Below are positions 35,466-43,723 of a DNA stretch of 64,000 nucleotides, piece by piece. How positions within the stretch are numbered: position 1 is the stretch's first letter; each line of letters opens with the position of its first letter. Source of the DNA: Ferruginibacter yonginensis (GTDB lineage: Bacteria; Bacteroidota; Bacteroidia; Chitinophagales; Chitinophagaceae); contig NZ_JBHSCZ010000001.1 in the NCBI RefSeq assembly GCF_042651465.1, positions 806,001-870,000 of the forward strand, written 5' to 3'. The notes under the pieces were generated by a model. That model did not search any database. It was not told the origin of the DNA and worked only from the letters and a program-made list of their open reading frames with translations. The position numbers were made by a program, and so were the translations under genes.

Positions 35466-36488
35466 ATGAAAAAAACTATTACTTACATCGCCGTTATTTT
35501 GGTATTACTGGGAGGCTTTGTAGCTTGGCAACTATTCGGGCCAACTGTTTCAAGCCCAGTCAGTAAATTTTTTTACATCAAAACAGGCACTTCTTATGAA
35601 GATGTAGTGAAGCAATTAAAGAGCGAAAACATTATTAGCAATGGTTTCTTTTTTGATAAAATAGCCAAACAAGTAAAATACCCAAACAACATTAAACCAG
35701 GTAAATATGAAATTAAAAATAACAGTAGTGTAATAAGTTTGGTACGTATGCTAAAAGCAGGTACACAAAGCCCTGTACGTTTGGTCATTAATAAATTGCG
35801 AACTAAAGAAGATTTAGCTAGTAAAATTGCTAAAAATTTTGAGTGTGATTCAACAGCAGTCATACAATTTTTAACCAACAACGATTCATTAGCAGCTTAT
35901 AAGTTAGATACCAATACTGTAATGACAGCCGTAATTCCTAATACCTACCTTTTGAAATGGAATACTAGTTTTGGTAAATTATTCAATCGCTTGTACGATG
36001 AATCTCAAAAGTTTTGGAACACTGAACGTTTACAAAAAGCAGCACAAAAAAACCTCACAACCCAACAAGTGTATACTATGGCAAGTATTGTAGAAGAAGA
36101 AACAAACATGCCGAGTGATAAGCCATTAATCGCCAGCGTATATATAAATCGCATAAACAGTAACAATAAATTAGAAGCCGACCCAACTGTGAAATATGCC
36201 ATGAGAGATTTTGGTTTAAAACGCATTTTAAAAGGGCATTTAAAATACCCATCGCCTTATAATACCTACCAAAACCTTGGCTTACCGCCGGGGCCTATTT
36301 GTACACCAGCCACTACTACCATTGATGCTGTGTTAAACGCACCTACTACAACTTATATGTTTTTTGTTGCCAAACCCGATTTTAAAGGCTACTCAAACTT
36401 TGCTACAACTTATGCTGAACATTTAGTATTTGCAAAAGCATACCAACAAGCATTAGATGAATTGATATTGAGCAAACAACAAAAGTAA
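35466..36488 (+). CDS. mltG: Endolytic murein transglycosylase MltG
   Basis: 340 residues with one N-terminal membrane anchor (residues 5-24). The YceG/MltG domain shows MASIVEEETNMPSDKPLIASVYINRI, with the catalytic glutamate in the EEE stretch, LEADPTVKYA, and SPYNTYQNLGLPPGPI near the end. It cleaves nascent glycan strands at the membrane and so sets glycan length. The BrkB gene starts nine bases downstream. Confidence 0.93.
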   Translation: MKKTITYIAVILVLLGGFVAWQLFGPTVSSPVSKFFYIKTGTSYEDVVKQLKSENIISNGFFFDKIAKQVKYPNNIKPGKYEIKNNSSVISLVRMLKAGTQSPVRLVINKLRTKEDLASKIAKNFECDSTAVIQFLTNNDSLAAYKLDTNTVMTAVIPNTYLLKWNTSFGKLFNRLYDESQKFWNTERLQKAAQKNLTTQQVYTMASIVEEETNMPSDKPLIASVYINRINSNNKLEADPTVKYAMRDFGLKRILKGHLKYPSPYNTYQNLGLPPGPICTPATTTIDAVLNAPTTTYMFFVAKPDFKGYSNFATTYAEHLVFAKAYQQALDELILSKQQK

Positions 36489-36496
36489 ATGAACAA

Positions 36497-37444
36497 GTGA
36501 CCAAGTTTCAACGTATCATATTATCATATACGCCTATCCCTTTTTTAATACGAAAGAGTAAAAACTGGTACCCTCCTGGGTTTGAAGGCTTAGCATTGTA
36601 TGATGTGTTACAATTTTTTAGGAATCAAGTAAAAAGACAAGGACTTACAGAAAGAGCCTCAGCCATTGCCTACAATTTCATCATGGCCATACCACCCTCT
36701 TTATTATTTATTTTTACGTTGATACCCAACCTTCCGTTTATTTCAAAAAGAACCATCAAAGTTCAACTACATAGTTTAATCAGAGATATTATTCCATCGC
36801 CAGATTATAATAAACAAGTAATGGTTTTTGTTGATAGTTTTATTGATGGCAATAAAATTGGGTTACTATCTTTTGGGTTATTACTAACGTTGTTCTTCTC
36901 GTCAAACGGAATGATGGGTATTATGCGTTCTTTTAATAAAAATTATGTTGGTTTTGAGCAACGCAAAGGTTTACAAAAAAGAGGCGTTGCACTACGACTT
37001 ACTATTTTAATTTTTGGATTGTTGCTTGCCTATTTATTGTTATTAATTATGCAAGGAGCCTTATTAAAAATGGTTGTACAAAGTACCACTGCAAGGGCTG
37101 TGATCACTTATATTCGGTGGGGTTTAATTATTGTATTAGTATACTTAATAATTGGTGTAATTTTTAAATATGCACCAGCTGTTCAAAAAAGATGGCGCTT
37201 CTCCTCACCAGGCACTATTTTAGCAACTACTTTAAGTCTTTTTTCATCATTAGTATTCTCCATTTTTGTAAGTAATTTTGCTCGTTACAATGCATTGTAT
37301 GGTTCTATTGGTACTATTATGATGGTAATGGCACTCATCTTCATCAATTCGTTAGCGTTACTCATAGGTTTTGAATTGAACGTAAGTATTCACTCTTTAA
37401 AAGTAATGGCAGCTGAAAGAGCAACTGTTAAAAATGAAAGCTAG
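36497..37444 (+). CDS. YihY/BrkB family membrane protein
   Basis: 315 residues with about six membrane helices. Family strings include RQGLTERASAIAYNFIMAIPPSLLFIFTLIP, YNALYGSIGTIMMVMALIFINSLALLIGFELN. It starts at GTG 36497, nine bases after mltG; an ATG at 36489 leads quickly to a stop. The older labels (ribonuclease BN, virulence factor BrkB) are not supported functions. A role in the envelope is likely given mltG upstream. Confidence 0.88.
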   Translation: MTKFQRIILSYTPIPFLIRKSKNWYPPGFEGLALYDVLQFFRNQVKRQGLTERASAIAYNFIMAIPPSLLFIFTLIPNLPFISKRTIKVQLHSLIRDIIPSPDYNKQVMVFVDSFIDGNKIGLLSFGLLLTLFFSSNGMMGIMRSFNKNYVGFEQRKGLQKRGVALRLTILIFGLLLAYLLLLIMQGALLKMVVQSTTARAVITYIRWGLIIVLVYLIIGVIFKYAPAVQKRWRFSSPGTILATTLSLFSSLVFSIFVSNFARYNALYGSIGTIMMVMALIFINSLALLIGFELNVSIHSLKVMAAERATVKNES

Positions 37445-37483
37445 TTACTGTAAGTAACTTAACGGTACATTATAAATGCAACA

Positions 37484-37954
37484 TTAATTCAATCTCCAAA
37501 TTTCAAAATTCAAAGCAGTTGCAAAAGTTACCCAACATAAATAAGGCACTAGCAACCAAGCAGCTGTTTTTGAAACTTTCCTAAAACTGATGATGGTACA
37601 TGATATTAAAATAAACATCAAAACAATATCTATTAAAGCCCAACCTGGTTGTCTGTAATAAAAAAACAAAAAGCTCCATAAAAAATTTGCCGCTAATTGT
37701 AACCAATAATAGGTGTAACCGGTGTAACGCTTTTCTAACTTAGCATGGCTTTTCCAAATAATGTAAAAAGCTATACCCATCATTATGTAGAGGGTTGTCC
37801 ACACTGGGGCAAATACCCAACTTGGTGGGTTAAAACTGGGCTTATTTAATGTTACAAACCATGTAGTTACTGAGCTTTGTGTAAAATAACCTGATATAGC
37901 CCCCACTGCTAATGGTATTGCAATAGAAATAATGAGTTTGAATATATTTTTCAA
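37484..37954 (-). CDS. TspO/MBR family tryptophan-rich sensory protein
   Basis: Five-helix membrane protein. From the TTG at 37954 it has 156 residues, the usual TspO length; a longer frame from a TTG at 38026 would overlap the DUF3810 gene. Seen: GAISGYFTQSSVTTWFVTLNKPSFNPPSWVFAPVWTTLYIMMG, the conserved WY..L.KPSF.PP..VF..VW..LY.. motif, and NFLWSFLFF. The family binds porphyrins and related ligands. Confidence 0.9.
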   Translation of the reverse strand: MKNIFKLIISIAIPLAVGAISGYFTQSSVTTWFVTLNKPSFNPPSWVFAPVWTTLYIMMGIAFYIIWKSHAKLEKRYTGYTYYWLQLAANFLWSFLFFYYRQPGWALIDIVLMFILISCTIISFRKVSKTAAWLLVPYLCWVTFATALNFEIWRLN

Positions 37955-37994
37955 TGTATGTAATTTTAAAAGATGAATATGCTTTAATAGTAAC

Positions 37995-39086
37995 TTAAAT
38001 AGTGCCAAATTTTTTATAGTAAGCAATTATAAAACTGGTTACTTCATCATAACTCAATATACCCATTGGCTGTTGGTTACTTTGTAAAAATTTACTGTAT
38101 AAAAATCGAATAATAGGCTCCATAAAACTTCTATGAGCATTATAAAAAGCCCTACGTTCTTTAAAATCTTTCAAAACGTCGGGTGCTAATAAACGTTGGT
38201 ATTTTCTGGCCAACATGGTATCAGCAATATATAAAGTACGATTAGCATAAGTAAACAAATCAGTATACACCGCATATTTAAAACGTTCATCATTGCTAGC
38301 TGATGCGGCTAAATAACCTACAAAATTTGCTTCCATTTCTTTTGCATAGCCTAATTGGTGGGCCACTTCATGACAAGCAGTGAATGGCTGCGTAAAAGCA
38401 GGTACGGTAGTATTCACTTGTGCCTCTCCTGTTATGGGGTTATAGTATCCTAAAAAACCAGTGTAGTTGCCTACCCAACCCCAAAGTGAAGTTTTAATGG
38501 CAGGATGATGGTACGTTAAAAATGAGTACTTTTTTGATACATTTTGATAGGCAGCAACTGTGAATGAATATAAACTATCTGTTGACAAAGGCTTACATTG
38601 ATGCACCAATAATTGAGCCTTTGAGTGGTTTATTTTAAATACCAATACATCATTTATGGCAGCCAACTCTTTAACGGTATATTCATCCAACGATAATCCC
38701 AATTGCGTTGCTATGCCTTGTCGGTTATAATTAATACCCCAACATACATTAAAAATGATGTATACAACAGCCAATGTTTGAATAAACTTGAACAAGGGTT
38801 GCCAAAGCAACAACTTCAACCGCTGTAATCTATTTGGCTTCCAAAAAAATATAAAGCATTGTACTAATTTATAAAGTAGCCAAATAATAAGTAATGCCCA
38901 TAAAATATCACCCAAACTAAAGGGTAGCCCACCCACACAAAGCCTAAATGTATTGGCCAGTTTAGGATAAAATTGAGTACTATAACCTTCTTCCACTCGT
39001 TGTACATCGCTACTATACCATCGTATAAAAATGTACATAAAGAGCAATAATAGGAGTAAATATGAGGGTCGTTGGCTTTGTTTCAT
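37995..39086 (-). CDS. DUF3810 domain membrane-anchored putative metallopeptidase
   Basis: 363 residues from the ATG at 39086 (MKQSQRPSYLLLL). Three hydrophobic segments occur within the first 125 residues. The rest is extracytoplasmic and carries a HEXXH zinc motif in TACHEVAHQLGYAKEMEANFVGYLA, with a likely third ligand glutamate in KEMEAN. The predicted activity is that of a zincin peptidase; no substrate is known. TspO lies directly downstream on the same strand. Confidence 0.85.
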   Translation of the reverse strand: MKQSQRPSYLLLLLLFMYIFIRWYSSDVQRVEEGYSTQFYPKLANTFRLCVGGLPFSLGDILWALLIIWLLYKLVQCFIFFWKPNRLQRLKLLLWQPLFKFIQTLAVVYIIFNVCWGINYNRQGIATQLGLSLDEYTVKELAAINDVLVFKINHSKAQLLVHQCKPLSTDSLYSFTVAAYQNVSKKYSFLTYHHPAIKTSLWGWVGNYTGFLGYYNPITGEAQVNTTVPAFTQPFTACHEVAHQLGYAKEMEANFVGYLAASASNDERFKYAVYTDLFTYANRTLYIADTMLARKYQRLLAPDVLKDFKERRAFYNAHRSFMEPIIRFLYSKFLQSNQQPMGILSYDEVTSFIIAYYKKFGTI

Positions 39087-39170
39087 ATATTTATGTAAAA
39101 TATTTACCAAAAATGAGGCATTTTAAGCACTATAATGCAGGTTAACTTATAAAAATTAAAAATAAAGATG

Positions 39171-39178
39171 TACATTTG
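39171..39178 (+). promoter_or_regulatory. Promoter element TACATTTG for DUF177-rpmF-plsX
   Basis: TACATTTGC lies 22 bases ahead of the ATG at 39200 and matches TAnnTTTG. It makes an upstream in-frame TTG (39176) unlikely as a start. Confidence 0.6.
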
Positions 39179-39199
39179 CAATCCTTTAAAAAGAAAGCC

Positions 39200-39742
39200 A
39201 TGGGAACTAAGCGGTTGTACGAAATTGCTTTTGTGGGTTTAAAAATGGGTGAACACTCATTTGAATATGACTTGAACACGGCTTTTTTTACAGATAAAGG
39301 TGCTGAAGGTATTGAAGAAATTGAGGCGAACGTAAAATTAACACTTGAAAAAAATGTTGGTTTCATGTTACTCAAATTTGCAACAGGTGGTAAAGCAGCA
39401 GTAAACTGCGATCGTTGCGGCAATATCCTCAAAATAGATCTTTGGGATGAGTTTAATGTAGTAGTAAAATTAACGGATAATGCGGATGAGGCAAATGAAG
39501 AAGAAGAAGATCCTGATATTTTCTACATTGAACGAAACGAAAGTCATTTAGATGTTAGCGATTGGTTATACGAATTTGTAATGCTAAGTATACCCACTCA
39601 AAATGTTTGTGGTAATGATGCAGCAGGCCATTCACTTTGTAATGAAGAAGTGTTGAATAAACTCAAAGAAATGGCAGCAAACACTGAAATCGTAAAAGAA
39701 AACAACATCTGGAAAGGATTAGATAAATTTAAACAAAATTAG
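39200..39742 (+). CDS. DUF177 (YceD) family protein
   Basis: 180 residues from the ATG at 39200. Contains AAVNCDRCGNIL, then an acidic stretch (DEANEEEEDPDIFYI) and a late VCGNDAAGHSLCNEE, so four cysteines could bind zinc. In other bacteria the family is linked to 23S rRNA accumulation and almost always precedes rpmF. Here rpmF follows 56 bases later, then plsX. Confidence 0.9.
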   Translation: MGTKRLYEIAFVGLKMGEHSFEYDLNTAFFTDKGAEGIEEIEANVKLTLEKNVGFMLLKFATGGKAAVNCDRCGNILKIDLWDEFNVVVKLTDNADEANEEEEDPDIFYIERNESHLDVSDWLYEFVMLSIPTQNVCGNDAAGHSLCNEEVLNKLKEMAANTEIVKENNIWKGLDKFKQN

Positions 39743-39798
39743 TACGGCTTAAAAACCTACTTTTAATATTAATTACTCAATACTAAAATAAACAAGTC

Positions 39799-39996
39799 AT
39801 GCCAAATCCAAAAAGGCGCCATAGTCAGCAACGCAGTGCAAAAAGAAGAACGCATTATAAGGCAACTGAACCAACTTTAAGTATCGATGGTACTACAGGC
39901 GAAACGCATGTACGTCATCGTGCACACGTAAGTGAAGGTAAATTGTACTACAAAGGAAAATTAGTGTCTGAAAAAGCGCCATTAAGAGCAGTATAA
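39799..39996 (+). CDS. rpmF: 50S ribosomal protein L32
   Basis: 65 residues: MPNPKRRHSQQRSAKRRTH is the L32 start. This form lacks the four zinc-binding cysteines found in some bacterial L32 proteins, as is common in the phylum. The context DUF177-rpmF-plsX is classic. Confidence 0.95.
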   Translation: MPNPKRRHSQQRSAKRRTHYKATEPTLSIDGTTGETHVRHRAHVSEGKLYYKGKLVSEKAPLRAV

Positions 39997-40085
39997 TTTT
40001 ACTGATTAAAATATTTTATTCCAGGGTTGATGATGTTACACAACATTTTCTGCTTTGGAATTTTTAATTTTTAAATTTTCTTGTA

Positions 40086-41027
40086 ATGATCACTATTGGG
40101 CTCGACATGATGGGGGGCGATTTTGCGCCACTTGAAGCAGTGAAAGGTGCGGCAGCTTTTTTTGCCGAAAACCACACCACTGTGCAACTAGCTTTAATAG
40201 GTGATGAAGAAAAAATAACACCGCTCCTTGCAACTTATTCTTTACCTGCTACGCAGTACCATATTGTACATGCACCACAGGTAATTGAAATGCACGAACA
40301 CCCTACAAAAGCATTAAAAGAAAAACAACAAAGCTCCATCGCTATTGGTTTTCATTTATTAGCTAGCGGCAAAATAGATGCATTCATAAGTGCCGGAAAT
40401 ACAGGCGCAATGATGGTGGGTGCTTTATTTAGCATCAAAACTATTGAAGGTGTATTACGACCAACCATTGGCGCCTACATGCCCCGTGAAAATGGTTCGT
40501 TAGGGTTGTTGGTTGATGTTGGTTTAAACGCTGATTGTAAGCCAGAAAACCTCAACCAATTCGCTGTACTAGGTTCTTTATTTGCTGAACATGTTTTAAA
40601 AATTAAGCATCCTAAAACAGGGCTGGTTAATTTAGGTGAAGAAGAAGGTAAAGGCAATATTTTAGCACAAGCAACCTACCCTTTATTAAATGAAAACAAG
40701 CACATCAACTTTATTGGCAATATTGAAGGTCGTGATATTTTAATTGATAAAAGTGATGTTATGGTTTGTGAAGGTTTTACAGGTAATGTAGTATTAAAAC
40801 TTGCTGAAAGTGTGTACGATATTGTAAAACGTAGAAATATTACCGACGAACATTTTGAGCGTTTTAATTTTGAAACCTATGGTGGTGTACCTGTTTTAGG
40901 CGTTGCAAAACCTGTAATTATTGGCCATGGTATTAGTGGTACCACTGCTTTTAAAAACATGATCAATATTGCACAACGCATGATAGAGGTTGACCTAACC
41001 GAAAAAATAAAAGAAAGTTTTAAATAA
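40086..41027 (+). CDS. plsX: Phosphate acyltransferase PlsX
   Basis: Makes acyl-phosphate from acyl-ACP for phospholipid synthesis; peripheral to the inner membrane. 313 residues: start ITIGLDMMGGDFAPLEAVKGA, then ISAGNTGAMMVGALF, MVCEGFTGNVVLKLAES and GHGISGTTAFKNMI. Normal length. It is followed by a terminator. Confidence 0.95.
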   Translation: MITIGLDMMGGDFAPLEAVKGAAAFFAENHTTVQLALIGDEEKITPLLATYSLPATQYHIVHAPQVIEMHEHPTKALKEKQQSSIAIGFHLLASGKIDAFISAGNTGAMMVGALFSIKTIEGVLRPTIGAYMPRENGSLGLLVDVGLNADCKPENLNQFAVLGSLFAEHVLKIKHPKTGLVNLGEEEGKGNILAQATYPLLNENKHINFIGNIEGRDILIDKSDVMVCEGFTGNVVLKLAESVYDIVKRRNITDEHFERFNFETYGGVPVLGVAKPVIIGHGISGTTAFKNMINIAQRMIEVDLTEKIKESFK

Positions 41028-41037
41028 CATACACATT

Positions 41038-41067
41038 AAAAAAGCCCGTTAATAACGGGCTTTTTTA
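41038..41067. terminator. Terminator between plsX and the convergent membrane protein
   Basis: AAAGCCCGTT pairs with AACGGGCTTT around AAT and is followed by a T-run; A-rich on the other side, so it can serve both strands. Confidence 0.85.
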
Positions 41068-41084
41068 ATAAACTTTATGCTTCA

Positions 41085-41594
41085 CTATTTTACTAGATAT
41101 TTTCTCTGAGCAGCATATAATGCTATAAATACAAATGGAATAAGTGCAAAAAAGTAACTCCAAATACTGGTGAATTGACTTAAGCCTAATAAAACAAAAT
41201 TACCTACAACAGGAACTATTTGACCAGCACAGTAAATAAAAAAGCCATCTTTTTTGAGTTTACGCATCATCATAGCACCAACAAAACATAAAACAATACC
41301 CACAATTCCTATAATTAATACAGGTGTTAAATTTGCCATCATAATTTCCATACCTGCCCTACTTTTTTCTAACTCAGCTAATTTTTCTGGAGGCAAACTT
41401 GAACTATTTTCCATTGCTTTATCTACAAAGCCTTTGCTTAACTTCATTAACCATGGTGTACCTAAACTAAAAAGGGCACCAAATGCACAACCTATAAAAG
41501 TTAATATCGTTAATACATTCAACCCTTTAGGTAATGTTTCTGTTTGATATAATTCACTAGAAATTTGATCAACATCTTGTTTGTATTCATTCAT
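41085..41594 (-). CDS. Hypothetical four-helix membrane protein
   Basis: 169 residues with four hydrophobic segments (about 27-50, 90-112, 117-140 and 142-162) and an acidic cytoplasmic N-terminus. A soluble loop between helices 1 and 2 contains SSLPPEKLAELEKSRAG. No family is recognised with confidence; similar small membrane proteins are common in Bacteroidota. It stands alone between plsX (convergent) and pdeM (divergent). Confidence 0.7.
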   Translation of the reverse strand: MNEYKQDVDQISSELYQTETLPKGLNVLTILTFIGCAFGALFSLGTPWLMKLSKGFVDKAMENSSSLPPEKLAELEKSRAGMEIMMANLTPVLIIGIVGIVLCFVGAMMMRKLKKDGFFIYCAGQIVPVVGNFVLLGLSQFTSIWSYFFALIPFVFIALYAAQRKYLVK

Positions 41595-41650
41595 ATTTGT
41601 TAGTTTTTAGATGTGAAAAATAAGAAACTTTTACCATACCAAATATGAAA

Positions 41651-41679
41651 TTTGATAATCGGTTTACATTGTACATTTG
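41651..41679 (+). promoter_or_regulatory. Promoter of pdeM: TTTG (-33) and TACATTTG (-7)
   Basis: TTTG at 41651-41654 and TACATTTG at 41672-41679 are separated by 17 bases. The ATG at 41686 begins only seven bases after the element, so the transcript may have almost no leader. Confidence 0.6.
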
Positions 41680-41685
41680 CAACCC

Positions 41686-42342
41686 ATGCAACCACTTTTA
41701 CCTCATTACATTTTAGGCGAACAATTTATTGTATCAGCACAACGTACGCTTTTTTGGGAAGCACAACAAACATTGATTTTATCTGATTTACATTTAGGTA
41801 AAACAGGTCATTTTAGAAAAAGTGGTATAGCCATACCCCAAAATATTTTTAAAGAAGATTTACATAAGTTACTGCAAGAAGTACAGTTTTTTAAACCTAA
41901 AAAAATTATTATCGTAGGCGATTTATTTCACAGCAGTTTTAATAAAGAGTTTGAGTTATTCAAACGTTGGCGTAATGATATTGATTATGTTGCTATTGAT
42001 TTAATAAAAGGCAATCATGATATTTTACCTGCTCAAGTTTATACTCATGCTAATATACAAGTAATACCATCGCACCATATTATTAATGGGTTTTGCTTTA
42101 CGCATGATATGGCCGATGTAAAGCAGGTAAAAGCCGAGTATTTTTTTAGCGGTCATATTCACCCCGGTATCAACATCAAAGGTTTGGGCAAACAATCGTT
42201 ACAACTAGCCTGTTTTTATTTCACCGAAAAATATGCGGTGTTACCAGCATTTGGCAGGTTTACAGGCACACACACCATCAAACCCCAAAAAGGTGATCAT
42301 GTGTATGGTTTGGTTGAAAATAAAGTAACCAAAATATATTAA
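41686..42342 (+). CDS. pdeM: PdeM-like metallophosphoesterase (ligase-associated nuclease family)
   Basis: 218 residues. Calcineurin-type metal motifs: LILSDLHLGKTGHFRKSGI, IIIVGDLFHS, IKGNHDILP and FSGHIHPGINIKG. The DLHLGK.GHFRK.G.A.P string is characteristic of PdeM, described elsewhere as part of a DNA-repair set with an ATP-dependent ligase, exonuclease and helicase. None of those partners is in this window. The start is ATG 41686, since an upstream TTG falls inside the promoter. Its stop overlaps proline dehydrogenase by four bases. Confidence 0.85.
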   Translation: MQPLLPHYILGEQFIVSAQRTLFWEAQQTLILSDLHLGKTGHFRKSGIAIPQNIFKEDLHKLLQEVQFFKPKKIIIVGDLFHSSFNKEFELFKRWRNDIDYVAIDLIKGNHDILPAQVYTHANIQVIPSHHIINGFCFTHDMADVKQVKAEYFFSGHIHPGINIKGLGKQSLQLACFYFTEKYAVLPAFGRFTGTHTIKPQKGDHVYGLVENKVTKIY

Positions 42343-43559
42343 GCTAATTTTCTACGAGCCAACTCTTTCTTAATTAAACCAAGTTCTCTACCTGTTTGTC
42401 CGGCTACAGAACTGTTTTCTTGTGCCCTGCGCATCAAATAAGGAATCACATCTTCAATAGGCCCAAAAGGCAAGTACTTACTAACACTACAACCGCTTTT
42501 TGCAAGGTTAAAAGTAATGTTATCACTCATGCCATACAATTGTGAAAAATGAATATGTGGATGGTTATGCGGCAATCCCTTAGCGTCTAACAATTGTGTA
42601 GCACGTAAGTTACTGTATTCGTTGTGCGATGCAACAATTACGGCAATTTGTTCAATATGTTCAATACAAAAAGCTACCGCTGCATTATAATCATTGTCGC
42701 TGCTTTCTTTATTAGGTTGTATGGGCGATGGATAGTTTTTTTCGGCTGCACGTTTTCTTTCTTTTTCCATGTAAGCGCCACGTACCAACTTCACCCCTAA
42801 CACAAATGACCTGCTCATTGCAGCTTCATAGCTATCTTTTAAAAATGCTAACCTATCATGGCGGTATAATTGAATAGTATTGTACACTACTGCATTGGTG
42901 GTATTAAATTGATCCATCATTAATATGGTAAGTGCATCTACTGGGTCTTGAATCCAAGTTTCTTCAGCATCTACCAACACACCAACTTTTTTATCGCTAC
43001 CTGCTTTGCAAATTCGCACTACCCTAGCCACTACTTTTTGCCATTCAACTCTTTCAATATCGCTTAATTGAGCAATTGCATTTTCATACCGTTTCATTAA
43101 AGTGCCTTCAGCTTTACTCATGGCTGCATCAATTTGCTCAAGCAACCCAAAACGTACCAAACCAGTAACTTTAATACTCATAAATGGTATGTTCTGTTGC
43201 GTTGTAGCATAATCAATCACTTTTATAAATTCATCTGCTGCATGGTCAAAACCACTTTCGCCTTCTTCGCCACCTTCAACACCATAATCTAAAATAACTT
43301 CTACATTATACGCACCTAGCTTTTGTGCAACTGGTGCAGTTTCTTGCAGAGTTTCGCCACCAACAAATTGACTAAAAATGGTTTGCTTTATAATTGATTT
43401 TGTAAACGGAATATTCCATTTAATGGCTTTTGGCATTAATGATAAACCCATATTAACCAACCAAGGTTTACCCATTGATGAAAATAAAAAATGGGCTTTT
43501 TTAAGCTCTTTATTGCTTTTATAAGCGAAAGCATATTCAGTATTATCAAACGATATCAT
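42339..43559 (-). CDS. Proline dehydrogenase
   Basis: FAD-dependent enzyme oxidising proline to pyrroline-5-carboxylate. 406 residues from the ATG at 43559 (MISFDNTEYAFAYKS). PRODH barrel motifs: VILDYGVEGGE, FMSIKVTGL, VLVDAEETW, LGVKLVRGAYMEKER, ASHNEYSN, FSQLYGMSDN and the C-terminal YLPFGPIEDVIPYLMRRAQEN. It is the monofunctional type; no P5C dehydrogenase gene is nearby. Confidence 0.94.
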   Translation of the reverse strand: MISFDNTEYAFAYKSNKELKKAHFLFSSMGKPWLVNMGLSLMPKAIKWNIPFTKSIIKQTIFSQFVGGETLQETAPVAQKLGAYNVEVILDYGVEGGEEGESGFDHAADEFIKVIDYATTQQNIPFMSIKVTGLVRFGLLEQIDAAMSKAEGTLMKRYENAIAQLSDIERVEWQKVVARVVRICKAGSDKKVGVLVDAEETWIQDPVDALTILMMDQFNTTNAVVYNTIQLYRHDRLAFLKDSYEAAMSRSFVLGVKLVRGAYMEKERKRAAEKNYPSPIQPNKESSDNDYNAAVAFCIEHIEQIAVIVASHNEYSNLRATQLLDAKGLPHNHPHIHFSQLYGMSDNITFNLAKSGCSVSKYLPFGPIEDVIPYLMRRAQENSSVAGQTGRELGLIKKELARRKLA

Positions 43560-43723
43560 ATAAAAAATTATACGCAAAAATAGGGAGTTTACAGCTGCAA
43601 TAGTGCAGTACTGTTGGTTAAACACTATACATTTACTTCATGCGTAAATATTATGCCTAAACCACTGTTTAAACTTTTTACTGTGAACGAATGCTTATAA
43701 TTTGCAGTATAAAATATGTAAGT

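Noticed and set aside
37443..37460. Hairpin AGTTAC/GTAACT and an AAGTAACTT identical to the repeats at 941-959
   Set aside because: A single short copy between convergent genes is expected by chance in AT-rich sequence; too weak to call a terminator or operator.
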